64,000 nt of DNA. It comes from Stictocephala bisonia. Taxonomy: Eukaryota > Arthropoda > Insecta > Hemiptera > Membracidae. The DNA is taken from contig JAQJVL010000005.1 of the NCBI GenBank assembly GCA_035578905.1, positions 1,782,345 through 1,846,344 on the forward strand. Reading direction: 5' to 3'. Below are positions 53,721-64,000 of the stretch, piece after piece. How positions within the stretch are numbered: the stretch's first letter is position 1; the number at the start of each line of letters is the position of its first letter. Made by a program: the position numbers and the translations under genes. The notes beneath the pieces are model-generated. The model was not told the DNA's origin and searched no databases. It worked only from the letters and a program-made list of their open reading frames with translations.

Positions 53721-56700
53721 AACCAACGATTTATTCTGATACATGGGTCTGGGCTTAAACACTTTAAAAAAAACTACTATTGAAATATAAATAAAACCAA
53801 AATATTAGTAACCTGAATATTCTTCTAGATATCTACTGATAAGAAAATATGTTAATGTAATCAGATAATATTTAAAGAAAGCAGAGATACAATTAAAAAA
53901 CACTTTTAGAACAAAAATGTGCATTATCCTAAAAAATAATGATCAGGTGCAAGTTTCATTATTAAAAAAAAGTGTCATACAAAATAACATGTCTATGTAC
54001 TACGGCACAAAAAAGAAAGCCGATCAAAAATTTATACAATTCAAAATTTAAAATCATGAATGAAATGTCTACTTTTTAAAATATTCTGCAACTCACATTT
54101 TTCATTTTTATTGAATTTGGCCATAATAATTTTTGCTATGTATTATTGGAAGTTGGTAACAAATATTATTTTTAATTAAATCATTTGATACTTTTAGAGT
54201 AATTTTTCTAACATGTAAAAGTAATATCAAACTATAGTTGACTGGAATATTCCTGTCACTTGGATTTAACCCATTTTGTTTTTTATTATTTATTGTGCTT
54301 GGTACCTATTTGCATGTGCATGAATGTGGGCATAAAAGTGACCTACTGAATGCACTGGTGCAAGTGAGACAGAGAACTACTCTTCCCCCACTAAATTTGA
54401 GGTTTATCCCTCAGCATCAGATCTTGAGTTCATTTTTAGACTCAAAATGATCAATCAATTTTTTATTAAGTGGGATTTTTAGATTAAATTATAGAATATC
54501 ATTTAACCTAATAAAGCCAAACCAAAGTAAAAAAGATGAATCTAAAAATAAGGCGCAATTTCAGGTTAAAATATTGTATATGGTACTAAAATTCATTAAC
54601 TTTCATTTTAAATAATTTGGTTGAACTTTTAGTTTAATAATGCAAGAAGATAACAAAGCTAAAAAGATTGCAAACTTATAAGTAATGTAAATTTGTTTAG
54701 ATGTAGAATATTTAAAAACCTGAACAACTATTTCACATAGTTTCCAATCTCACATAATTTCTTTTAATATGTAGACATTTTATTTAGAACTCGAAATTTT
54801 TTTTAATGAAGTGATTTAATCATCTCGCTCCTTCCTTCAAAAGAGCGATACATAGTTTAAAGTGATTGTGAAATATGTACTAATAACCTGGATAACACCT
54901 TTTGATACATAAAAGCTAACTGTTAAAAATGTTTATGTTTGTCACCAACGTTAAAATTGTTAAAATTAAGAAATAATAACAATGTACTTTGATAAATATA
55001 GTCTCAAAAAATAATCACTTTATGTTTGAATTAATGAAACAAAGACAAAATGCTATTTTTGGGAATTTAATTACTAAACCATTTTTGTATACCTAAGCAA
55101 TTCTGCCCAAATTTCCACACCTAGCCCAAGTTTTCATAGCTTCAATTATTCATACTGCTAACCTGATACAAATTTCATTAACAATCATAATCCTTCATTT
55201 AATGTTTGGGTGACTTTTAGTTGATGTAGTTGGGACATTTTAGTTAGTGGACATTACCACGTTTAGTGTTGGGAACCCCTGTGCATTGACTGCTTAGTTA
55301 TGTGACGTAACAGCCAAGCTGTTACTATAAATTTATATCCCATTTTAAACCACCAAAGATCATTGAAATCTACACGAAACGGTTATTGTAGGTTAAGTAG
55401 TCTTAGCAAGAGCCTTGATGCACTTATCCAAACTACCCATAAAGCTGTTGGAATATTATTAGTGCGTATCTGTTCTTATTTTTGTAGTTATGTTATTTAG
55501 GTCTAAACTAGCTGTCATATTTCACACAATTGAAAGACTGTTAATATATTTATGGAAGTTAATCAGGTGCCGTTATAAATGTTATGCACACAATATGTAT
55601 GTATATACTGTTTGAAAGTGGCATCAATGTGAAATATGTTTAATTTAATGTTATATTTTTTACAGCTTCTTTTCATGCCAGATGGCCTACAAAACGCATA
55701 AGCTTTAATTGTGTATTTAGTAAGCCTGATAACTTCATTTTAGTTGATATTTTCCTTTATTTATTACTATTTTGTCTATGGTGATTTTAAGTGCTTTAAT
55801 GTGGTACAGATGGAAAATTGTATTTGTTAATGTATATTTATTTAATGAAAATACATATTTTAAAGATATCATGTGTCTTTTCTTAATGAAACATATTCAA
55901 CCTGATGTATGATGAATCTGTTACAAAACAGGTAAACTCAAAACCTTATCTGAAGTTCAATCTAAGATTTGTATTACTATCCCTCGGGTGGATATTAATG
56001 TAGTATAACCAACTCGCTGAGTTAGTTATATGTACAGATCAAGCTCTTCAACACTTTACGTACCCACCACAAAATACCTCCGTTAACGGTATTCATAGAC
56101 ATAGAAAAGACCAAGTTTGGTAGAAATACTCTTCCTGTTGTGTAGTTCCTGACCGAGTATACAAACCAGGACTGTTTCTTATTCAGCATTTTATCTATCT
56201 AACTTGGTGGGATTTTCTGTTAGACATATACATTATTATGTGTATTTGTTTGTAAAATAGTCATAGTGTGAAAGGAAAATACCGGAACAATCTGGTCTAG
56301 TGAAAAGAAGAGAGCTCATTCTTAAAGATTGAAGTTAGTGTGGGCATGGAGAAAGACCAATTCAACAAAACCCATATATGAAACTCGTATGTTTGTCATG
56401 AAGCCAGCAGACTAAGGAGGAAACATGTATATTATATGACTGATTTGTCAACTGCATTCTTCGACAAAAAAATGTTAAGGAATTATGTCATTTATTAAAA
56501 GAAAAATAGTAGAAAAATATCTCTTAGAGAAAGCTAAGGCCAAATCAATTAAAAAGACCATAAAATTACATGCTCTTTCATACTGATTCAGTGATTGGCA
56601 GGCAATACCTCAATAGTCTGGTCCTAAGACGGAACGCTACAATCATATAAGTATAATAGGTCTATGTTGTGGACCACCAGCTACTGTCATTGAATCAGAC

Positions 56701-57640
56701 AGACTTACTGCAGGATAGTGCCCAGTCGGTACTGTACAACAATTATGACGGATTTGACTGGAAAGGTAGATCAAGATTGGAAATGATCTTATTAAACTCT
56801 AGATCTTAAATTAGGTGGGGCTTTATTTCTCCTACACATGATTCAAGGAGGAGAGGAGAGTTCCAAGTTCCACTAGCTGTTTTCAGTACAATTCTGGTTA
56901 GCTGTACATCGATTTCTCTTCCATGTATAATATTAAGTCATATGGACGCCAATTAATCTACCATGTAATAAACCAAGGACATAGCAGTTGTACATAGAAC
57001 TTGTGTACATGCTCACCAAGATAATGTATTTTTCCAGAAGGATTTCAATAGGCTCTGTACCTGTAAAAGCTTATATTGCGTAAAAAAATAGGTAATCACG
57101 TTTGTGTTGCCAATTTGGTGAAAATATCTTTGGCGTGACTTAAGTTGTTTATGTTGTTGTATTTACAAAGTCAGTTATGCGTACAGGGCAGTATTATCAG
57201 CGGTAGCATGTGTCTCAGACAGATGACATTGAAGACGATAAGTCAATCAGCTGATTGTTAGTAAATAAGGAACACGAATCCTAGCCTTTCCTTGGAAAAA
57301 AGGTTGTAAAACTCTTTCAGTGGCCTTTGAGATATCTATACAATAAAGCAACTTTCAGTTGAATAGAAAGTTTTGTCCTATTTTCGATACTATCAAAAAG
57401 TATATTACGATAGTAGTAAGCAGCCGGTTGGTTGTTTATGTAGAATAACGCTACGTCTCTTCTTGTAAGGTTTGGAATTAAATTTAGGTTCTAAAATAAT
57501 CTGTGGAGACAACATGTAGGCCTACTACTTCTGTTTATTGTCTGCATCAACATATACTTAGGTGCAGACAGCGGAAGGTCTGATTACATAAATTTTAAGA
57601 ACATAAGACAATGTAATCAGCATACATAAATTTTAAAGAT
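53721..57640. other. AT-rich stretch, distal 3' UTR or intergenic
   Basis: I see no repeat or domain-bearing frame. A 70-codon ORF at 54238-54450 is hydrophobic at its start but unrecognised. The vri 3' UTR could extend some way into this region. Confidence 0.45.
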
Positions 57641-58145
57641 AAGACTTAGTTTTAATCCCATAAGAGCAATGTTATTTGTGAATCCGGATCTTTTCCGTTA
57701 ATTCACTACCACCTTAACCATAACTTAGGTTAACTTAACATAACATAATTAAAGATAATATAACCTAACCAAACTAGTGGTAGTGAATTAACAGAAAAGG
57801 TCCGTGAGTCCAATTTTTTTGTTATTCATTGACCAAACAGTTGTGTATGAGATGTCATTACATTATCATATTGCGCGTTGGGTTTGCTTTTTATATTTTG
57901 GATACATACGCTTAATTTTGAAAAATACGTTAAAATAAAAACTTAAAATTAAATATTTTTTTCTATAAAAATAATCAGGAATTTGCAAAACTGTTCCAAT
58001 GTGCAATTTCATACTTGATAAAAAAATATCCATTTTAAAAATAACTGTTTGATTCGGATACGCGTGATCGTATGTCCGGTTCGAAAATTACATTGTTCTT
58101 TTGAGATTAAAACCAACATGGCCGACAGCCTTTGTAGACTCCTAA
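57641..58145 (-). mobile_element. MITE family 1, copy D, interrupted by a nested MITE
   Basis: The right end (TTCGAAAATTACATTGTTC; GGCCGACAGCCTTTGTAGAC) and core (CAGTTGTGTATGAGATGTC; GCGCGTTGGGTTTGC) match the family and follow the orientation of copy A. The left TIR is shortened, starting at about CTTAGTTTTAATCCC. It is split at 57686 by a family 2 MITE. Confidence 0.85.
57686..57803. mobile_element. MITE family 2, copy 2, nested in MITE family 1
   Basis: GGATCTTTTCCGTTAATTCA (57686) and TGAATTAACAGAAAAGGTCC (57803) are the arms of 27-bp near-perfect TIRs (two mismatches) around a core with AACCTAACC-like telomere-type pentamers. Nesting shows it inserted after family 1 copy D. Confidence 0.88.
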
Positions 58146-61100
58146 GTCAGTATTGTTCAACAAAGACACAAGAGAGTTCCGAGGGAGGTTATCAAATACA
58201 CTCAACAGGGCTAATGGCTCGTAGCTCTTTTTTATCCAGATCTTTATTGGCTTCAAATTGTTGGGTGCAGGTATATCAATTCAATATTCATTTAAAACCT
58301 TAAGAAGCCAATTTTCGAGGTTAGTTTAGAGGTTTGTCGAAGACAGAATGCAATTCTGATGAACGTAATGGTCCCTTGCTAGTTCTTCAGATTAAAATTG
58401 GCTGCCAAATAGATTGTTGACTATTCTTAAAATTGTTAAACCTGTTTTCGCAAACAATTCGCAAGGATTCATATGTGACGCAGCGCTGTTGTTTGTGCAA
58501 TACTAAAAATATGGTATGATAGCAAAATGATACGAGTTGCACATTCGAGGCTCGAAGTCAAACATTTCACTGTACATTTAAATCTAATTTAATATCTAAA
58601 TCTAATTAAATCTAAACTAATTATGTTACTAAACCCAATTAAATAAAAATTAGGCAAACAAAAACTAAGCAACAATATTTAAACCAATCAAGTATATAAT
58701 AAATACAAAATCATGACATACTTTTTAGTTTAATGATACGTAATAATTAATTGTTATCTGTGAGTTGTTTTCAAATTTGTCTTGTGGTTTTCTAAAGAAA
58801 TTAAAATATGTACTTCGTAAATTTTATCCATATATAATGTTGATGTTATGAACCTACTGTTTTATTATTGTTCATAAATACAGTATTACATTCCTAAAAA
58901 TATACCAAATATTATAATTTGCAAAAAGGTTTGTTTTGTTCAATTACATAAAAAGTGCCAATATTAAAGCTGTTGAAGACCTACCGTTTTAGTGCATTTA
59001 TTAAATATAATCTTTTATTAAAAATATATTAAATATAATAATTTGGAAATTATATTTTCATCTAAATGAAATAATGATAATATTTAAGAGGTTATAGACC
59101 TATGGTTTTTATTCATTTATTCCTGTTCACTTATTTCCTCAAAATTTAATAACATAAAAATAATCATAAATGTCTCTTAATTTATGTAATATAATGATAA
59201 TACTTTTTATAGATCTATTGTTTTAATACATTGATAATGTTCATACATTTGTACTTATAATTTATTAAATGTAAATAATTTGAAAAATTGATTTTCGTTT
59301 ACCTAAAATAAGTATAATACTTGTAATTTTATAAAGCGACTGTTTTAATATATTAATAATGTATAAAAATAAATATGTTTTCCTCAAAATTTATTAAATA
59401 TAATAATTTGAAAAATGAATATTCATTCATAACCTACTTTTCATTTATTCTAACAGCCCAAACAGCATACTTTCCCATTGTTTCTAGGGTCTAATTTTTA
59501 TAATATCCATCTTTAAGAAATCTAAATATTTTTATAAAGAAGTGTAATTTTAACTAATTGAAATTCTATAAGGTTTATAGAATTATAGTTAAGTTATTTA
59601 TAATTATAAAAACAATTACCAACAATCTTTTGACGAAAGGAGAGAAACTGGTAATACACATGCAAGTTAGAGAGGTGGAAGCTCCTTTTGCCAACCAAGA
59701 GGTGGAGGAAGCAACTGGTGGTCGAACCGCAAGCCTACCACAAAATGAGTGATCTAGTTATTCTTATATTCATTGATGGACATCACGGGATTGTCAGATA
59801 TACACTATATTCCACTGTATTGAATCGGGCCAGTTTCATGTGATAATTCTACTAGAAAACCCTCTCAAGAGTGACCTCTACTAAGGGTAAAATTTTCAAT
59901 ATTAGGAATTTACCAATTGTTATTTCTAGCCATATTAAGGTGGTAGCCCCATTAGGAGTACCACCAGCCACATCCAAATTCACACCCCCTGGCCAAAGAG
60001 TACTATTTAAGCAAGTTTTTGGATTTGACTGTACCTACCTATGACAACAAACTGTTGGGGCATGCTTTCCAATTCCCCTCCTGGTCAAGCAATTCTTAGA
60101 CATATTATATCAATGTTTTGGGGGAGAAGTCCTTCCAGTGTTCAGTCCTGCTCTGATTAACCACTCATGGCAACAAATCGAGAGGTCTTGGAAAACCTTT
60201 TTTTCACCATTCCAAGTCTTTTGAAACAGTGTAAATTATACTATACTAACTTAAGAAGACTAAGGTACTTGATTGAACTTATATAAATACAGTATAGAAA
60301 TAGCTTGTTCATCTGAAATAAAGAGTTTTTAACCAACTCTAAGAACAAGGTCCGATAAGTTATTGTGTGCAACCATAAGTATACGTTTAAATCAGTAATA
60401 AACTTTACTCAAACAAAATTTTGATTGTTTAATTACTTGTTGTAATTAGTTGTAAGCTAGTTGTAGCTTTTCAAAATGTTAACTGAAATTTTTATTTAGA
60501 ATGAGACATGGTAGTAGACCCAATTATATCAGGAAGGTGTAAGAGATTATGAAGAAACATTAACACTGTAAATAACTGAGAATAAGATATTATGATCTTA
60601 TTCTCAGTTATTATTGGTTTTATTTCATTTAGCGTTTTGTTTTTCAAACATATTCTTTTACGTAATAAACTATAGATCTATTATTATAGTTCTTCTCTTT
60701 GTAAAATACTATGTAAACTATTGTAAAATACAGAGAGAAACTAAATTTTTACTTATTGAAAAATTAATAAAAAGAATAAGTTGAATTCGGAAAAATTCAC
60801 CAAAATGCTTTTGGTTGTTATAAACTATAGAGTAAGATATTTAGAATTGCAATTGTTGGTTTGATTTAACTTTGACAGGAAAGGGGCCCAATTGTATTTT
60901 GGAGAATTTATCGAGCAATAGAGGAATTGCAACTTAGCTGGTGAAGTAATGAGGATGGACAATCCAGGCCAAATGTAATGAAGCAAAGCCTAGGGGTGTG
61001 AATTAGGATACATCCATATCAAGAGAGTGGAGTGGCCAGTGGGTGTCCTCCCAGTACAGCTAGCTTGCCAGTATGAAGTCCACTCAACACAATAGCATAA

Positions 61101-61352
61101 ATGTGTTGCACATTGTCTGTTCATAAATTCAGGTGGTGTTTCCCTTTTCATGGAGGCAAAATTTTACTGGAGGTAGATAAAAAAAGCTATGTATAGGTAT
61201 TTATTAATTCTTTTGTATTAAAGTATCTACCAAATTTCATAATGATTGGTCAACAAATTTGTAAGTAATCATAGAACAAACATACAGATGAAACACCAAA
61301 GCGTCATAACATATTCGATTGTTAGCAATTATTTAACTCTTGAACACCTTCC
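58146..61352. other. AT-rich stretch without recognised gene
   Basis: The stretch between 58560 and 59450 repeats themes such as TTTATTAAATATAATAATTTG several times (58998, 59027, 59260 and 59390), suggesting a decayed tandem repeat of ~130-190 bp. ACACCCCCTGGCC near 59983 and GGGGTGTGAATTAGG near 60994 look like remnants of inverted ends. No coding frame is supported. Confidence 0.35.
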
Positions 61353-61368
61353 TTGAATGTACAATCAG

Positions 61369-61562
61369 CTGTAGATACGAATAAGGTTGTGGAAAGCTCT
61401 TGGTGTTTTATTGAAGGAGATACACCTGATTCAGTTATCGAAACTACATGGGCTTCCCAAGCTAACAATAATATATTTAGCAATTTATTAGACGTACTAT
61501 GTACATCCAGATTATCAGAATTAATGACAGCTTTTAAAATGTCATCTGGTGTTACTGTTTAA
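61369..61562 (+). other. Possible orphan terminal exon, family not recognised
   Basis: After an acceptor-like ACAATCAG (61361-61368) the frame reads AVDTNKVVESSWCFIEGD, TPDSVIETTWASQ, NIFSNLLDVLCTSRLSEL and MTAFKMSSGVTV before a stop at 61560. The residue mix looks more like real protein than the surrounding AT-rich ORFs. There is no domain hit I can name and no partner exon. It could be a host gene's last exon, a relic, or chance. Confidence 0.22.
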
Positions 61563-61964
61563 TAGCAACGTAATTTGTAAAATTATGTAAAACATGAGCT
61601 GAAATTGCAAGCTTTAATTTTTATTTATTTTATAATTTGAGGAAAACAATATAAAATGGATTCAAATTATCATGTTTGTTATTTACTGTTATATGCCAGC
61701 CAATGTTAGATTTATATTTCTTATTTGTAATTAATTTAACATTTTTTGAATATATAACCAGGATTAAAGGACATTTATATTTACATTTTACCCACTGAAC
61801 CTCAGTTTTACGTTTATTTTTATTATATTTATTTATTGACAAGCTATTTAAGCATATTAACAACAATCTTTGTTTTGTTATAAAGCACAAAACGAATATT
61901 TAAAAGAGAATCATAAGACAAAACATTCAATTTATGATTAAGTAAAAACCAAATCCCAAAATAG
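61563..61964. other. Stretch without recognised gene
   Basis: AT-rich. The minus-strand ORF at 61630-61890 is lysine/asparagine-rich and looks like chance. Confidence 0.4.
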
Positions 61965-62830
61965 TCTATTACCTTCCTCAACAATTTTTAAATGTTGACA
62001 ACCCCTACACTTGGTCTTGAGAGCACTATTTTACAAGTACATTAGAACTTCCCTCCTAATGGACATATGTTACTATACCACTAGTAGACAATTATTGAGT
62101 GTTAACAACCCCTATTGGTCCTGAGAGCACTATTTTCCGGGTGCCAACTATGGAATATGCCCATACACTCGCCCATCCATACAGGTAAAGTGATATTGAC
62201 CCACCCGCCCACTACAGTGATATTGACCCATCCGCCCACCCATACACGTACAGTGATATTGACCCACCCGTACACGTACAGTGGTATTGAGTGTTAGCTT
62301 GTAGGTGTAATACCAACATCAATTGCTTGGACAAATGTGCACTAGTTAGCCAGACAAGAGCTCTATATTCGGCGGCTTACAGTACACGAACAGCGGTATT
62401 GGCCCACTCACCCACCCATACACTAACAGTGGTATTGGCCCACCCACCTACCCATACATGAACAGTGGTATTGTCCCACCCACCCACCTATACATGAACA
62501 GCGGTATTACTCGCAATAGAGATATGTTACTACACCACTAGTAAACTAATACATTCCTCAACAATTATTGAGTGTTAACAACCCCTCTTGGTCCTCAGAG
62601 CACACTATTTGACAAGTACATTAGAACTTCCCTCCCATAGGACATGTGTTACTATACCACTAGTAGACTAATACCTCCCTTAGCAATAATTGAGTGTTAA
62701 CAACCCCTCATGGTCTTGAGGGCACTATTTGACAAGTCCATTAAAACTTCGCTCCCATTGGACATGTTACTATACCACCAGTAGACTAATACCTTCCTCA
62801 ACAATAATTGAGTGTTGAAAACTCCTGCTC
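61965..62830. repeat. ~125-bp tandem repeat interrupted by a ~35-bp minisatellite
   Basis: Copies of GTTAACAACCCCTCTTGGTC, GAGAGCACTATTTGACAAGT and TACTATACCACTAGTAGAC start near 61990, 62100, 62574 and 62694, with a last partial copy near 62812. The second copy is broken at about 62145 by Pro-rich-looking CCCACCCGCCCACCCATACA repeats (62156-62510), related to the array at 24588. One array has therefore invaded or captured the other. Confidence 0.85.
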
Positions 62831-63013
62831 TTGGTCCTTTGATTTCGTTGTGTTGTACACCAAAATTTTGCTTATTTAATTCTACTTAATTTCATATAAC
62901 TTACATGTTTTTTTCAAGACTTTAAGAATTCTTTATAGCAATTAGAAGACAAAAAACCCCTTTAGACCTCAATTAAAAAAATTCTAAAACAAAAAGTACT
63001 AAAGATAAGTCAA

Positions 63014-64000
63014 TGAAACTTTAACCACATGTGAAGAAGGTTGTTTTTGTAGTCTGCCCAAATTCTAGAATTTTTACTCTTTTATAAAATGTTCTGTTGT
63101 AATTTTTGTAAACCATTGCAATCTTAAAAGTGGCTGATCATACAAACTTCCAAAACAGTTCAAAAATACCAGGTTGAAAAATAAAGAAAGATTATAAAAC
63201 GGTTAAGTGCGATTAAAAAATCGTACGATTTTATATCATATGATAATTCAACAGACATCCATGTATGCTCATGTGTAAGCAAATCCCGAGGCTCAGTACT
63301 TCAAAACTAGTTTCAGCTGAGCATTTCGGTGTTGCTGAATCGTGCGCCTGGAAGTATTTAAACAGTGAATGATAGGTTTATTACTGAGGAAGTATTGAAC
63401 AGTTAATCAATCATGTTTTCTATCTAAATATAAACCATTTTTTAATCACATTTTGTCATGAGGGCTTTGGTTCTCCAACGCCAGGTTTTAAAATGTTATA
63501 GCAATAAAAAGATTGTCAAATTAAAAAATAACTTATTTACAGGATTTCAATTATGTAAATTTCACATGTAACAATCTAAATGTAACGTGAAAATGAGAGC
63601 CACCAGGATGTAACACATTTCTAGTAACTGTGAGTGATTTATCAGCCTTTAGTTGTAACATATAATATACCCTTTAGCTAATAAGTCCCCTAACACGGGG
63701 TGGAAGTCTAGCTGCATGACATGGCAACAATGCGTCCGGTGGCTCGATCGGACGTGCGTGTTACAGCACATTGATGTTTGTTGAATTATGTGATATTTGT
63801 ATCGCACTTACCATTTTATAATCTTACTTTATTTTTCAATCCGGTATTTTTGAACCGTTTTGGAAGTTTGTATGATCAGCCATTTTTAAGATTGCAAGGG
63901 TTTACAAAATGTGCAACAGAACATTTTGAAAAAGAGTAAACAACCTAGAATTTGGACAAACTACAAAAAACAACCTTCTTCACGTGTGGTTAAAGTTTCA
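63014..64000. mobile_element. Long-TIR non-autonomous element reaching the window end
   Basis: 63014 onward (TGAAACTTTAACCACATGTG, then AAGAAGGTTGTTTTTGTAG) is the inverted repeat of 63755-64000, which ends CACGTGTGGTTAAAGTTTCA at the last base. The arms are about 240-250 bp with ~90% identity by eye, and the core of ~500 bp has no ORF. The right end may continue beyond the window. It resembles a MITE or foldback element. Confidence 0.88.

Noticed and set aside
54238..54450. Small membrane protein gene downstream of vri
   Set aside because: It starts from a non-ATG codon, has no homology I recognise and lies in AT-rich probable UTR or intergenic DNA.

Overview
This is an AT-rich animal nuclear contig, almost certainly from an insect. 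Three things support this: a clear ortholog of the insect clock gene vrille (vri, an NFIL3-type bZIP factor), a short run of the insect telomeric motif TTAGG, and a dense load of insect-type transposable elements and minisatellites. A hemipteran-like, TE-rich genome would fit, but I cannot name the species. No prokaryotic features (operons, CRISPR, rRNA, intact tRNA) are visible.

Layout. (1) Positions 1-10612 are one giant, nearly perfect palindrome. Each ~5.1 kb arm carries an intact gene for a protein-primed family B DNA polymerase with zinc fingers and an endonuclease VII-like insert. A short Maverick/Polinton-type integrase remnant follows each polymerase gene. The genes converge on a ~450 bp asymmetric centre made of 30-bp repeats, an 8-bp microsatellite and a diverged fragment of a related polymerase gene. 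(2) 10981-12514 is a non-autonomous terminal-inverted-repeat element with an internal 134-bp tandem array. (3) 12515-17280 is mostly unassigned AT-rich DNA with a (TA)n tract and one unrecognised coding relic. (4) 17281-23490 is a pile-up of at least three broken LINE copies. One retains an ORF1 with a FLYWCH-like zinc finger, a coiled coil and an SGNH hydrolase. (5) 23490-36780 is non-coding, with minisatellites, MITEs, a tRNA-derived SINE and GC-rich islets. (6) 36783-39397 is a 5'-truncated LINE. (7) 39400-51778 holds GC-rich islets, further minisatellites, a dead Tc1-like transposon and a MITE, ending at the splice acceptor of the vri coding exon. (8) 51779-53028 is the vri exon, followed by an AU-rich 3' UTR and intergenic DNA. 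(9) 53700-64000 is mostly unassigned, with nested MITEs, another minisatellite complex and a long-TIR element reaching the window end.

How it fits together. The only confidently host gene is vri, on the + strand. Its main coding exon begins at a splice acceptor, so the upstream tens of kilobases are probably its 5' introns and promoters, swollen by transposons. Within them are sequences expected of a clock-controlled, self-repressing gene: two canonical CACGTG E-boxes 7 bp apart ~720 bp upstream of the exon, and two perfect GTTACGTAAC palindromes (the E4BP4/VRI-type site). An upstream exon candidate near 42003 splices in frame on paper. The palindromic polymerase locus at the left edge is the most unusual structure: a replicative gene sits intact in both arms of an inverted repeat, with no capsid, ATPase, protease or full integrase gene visible.
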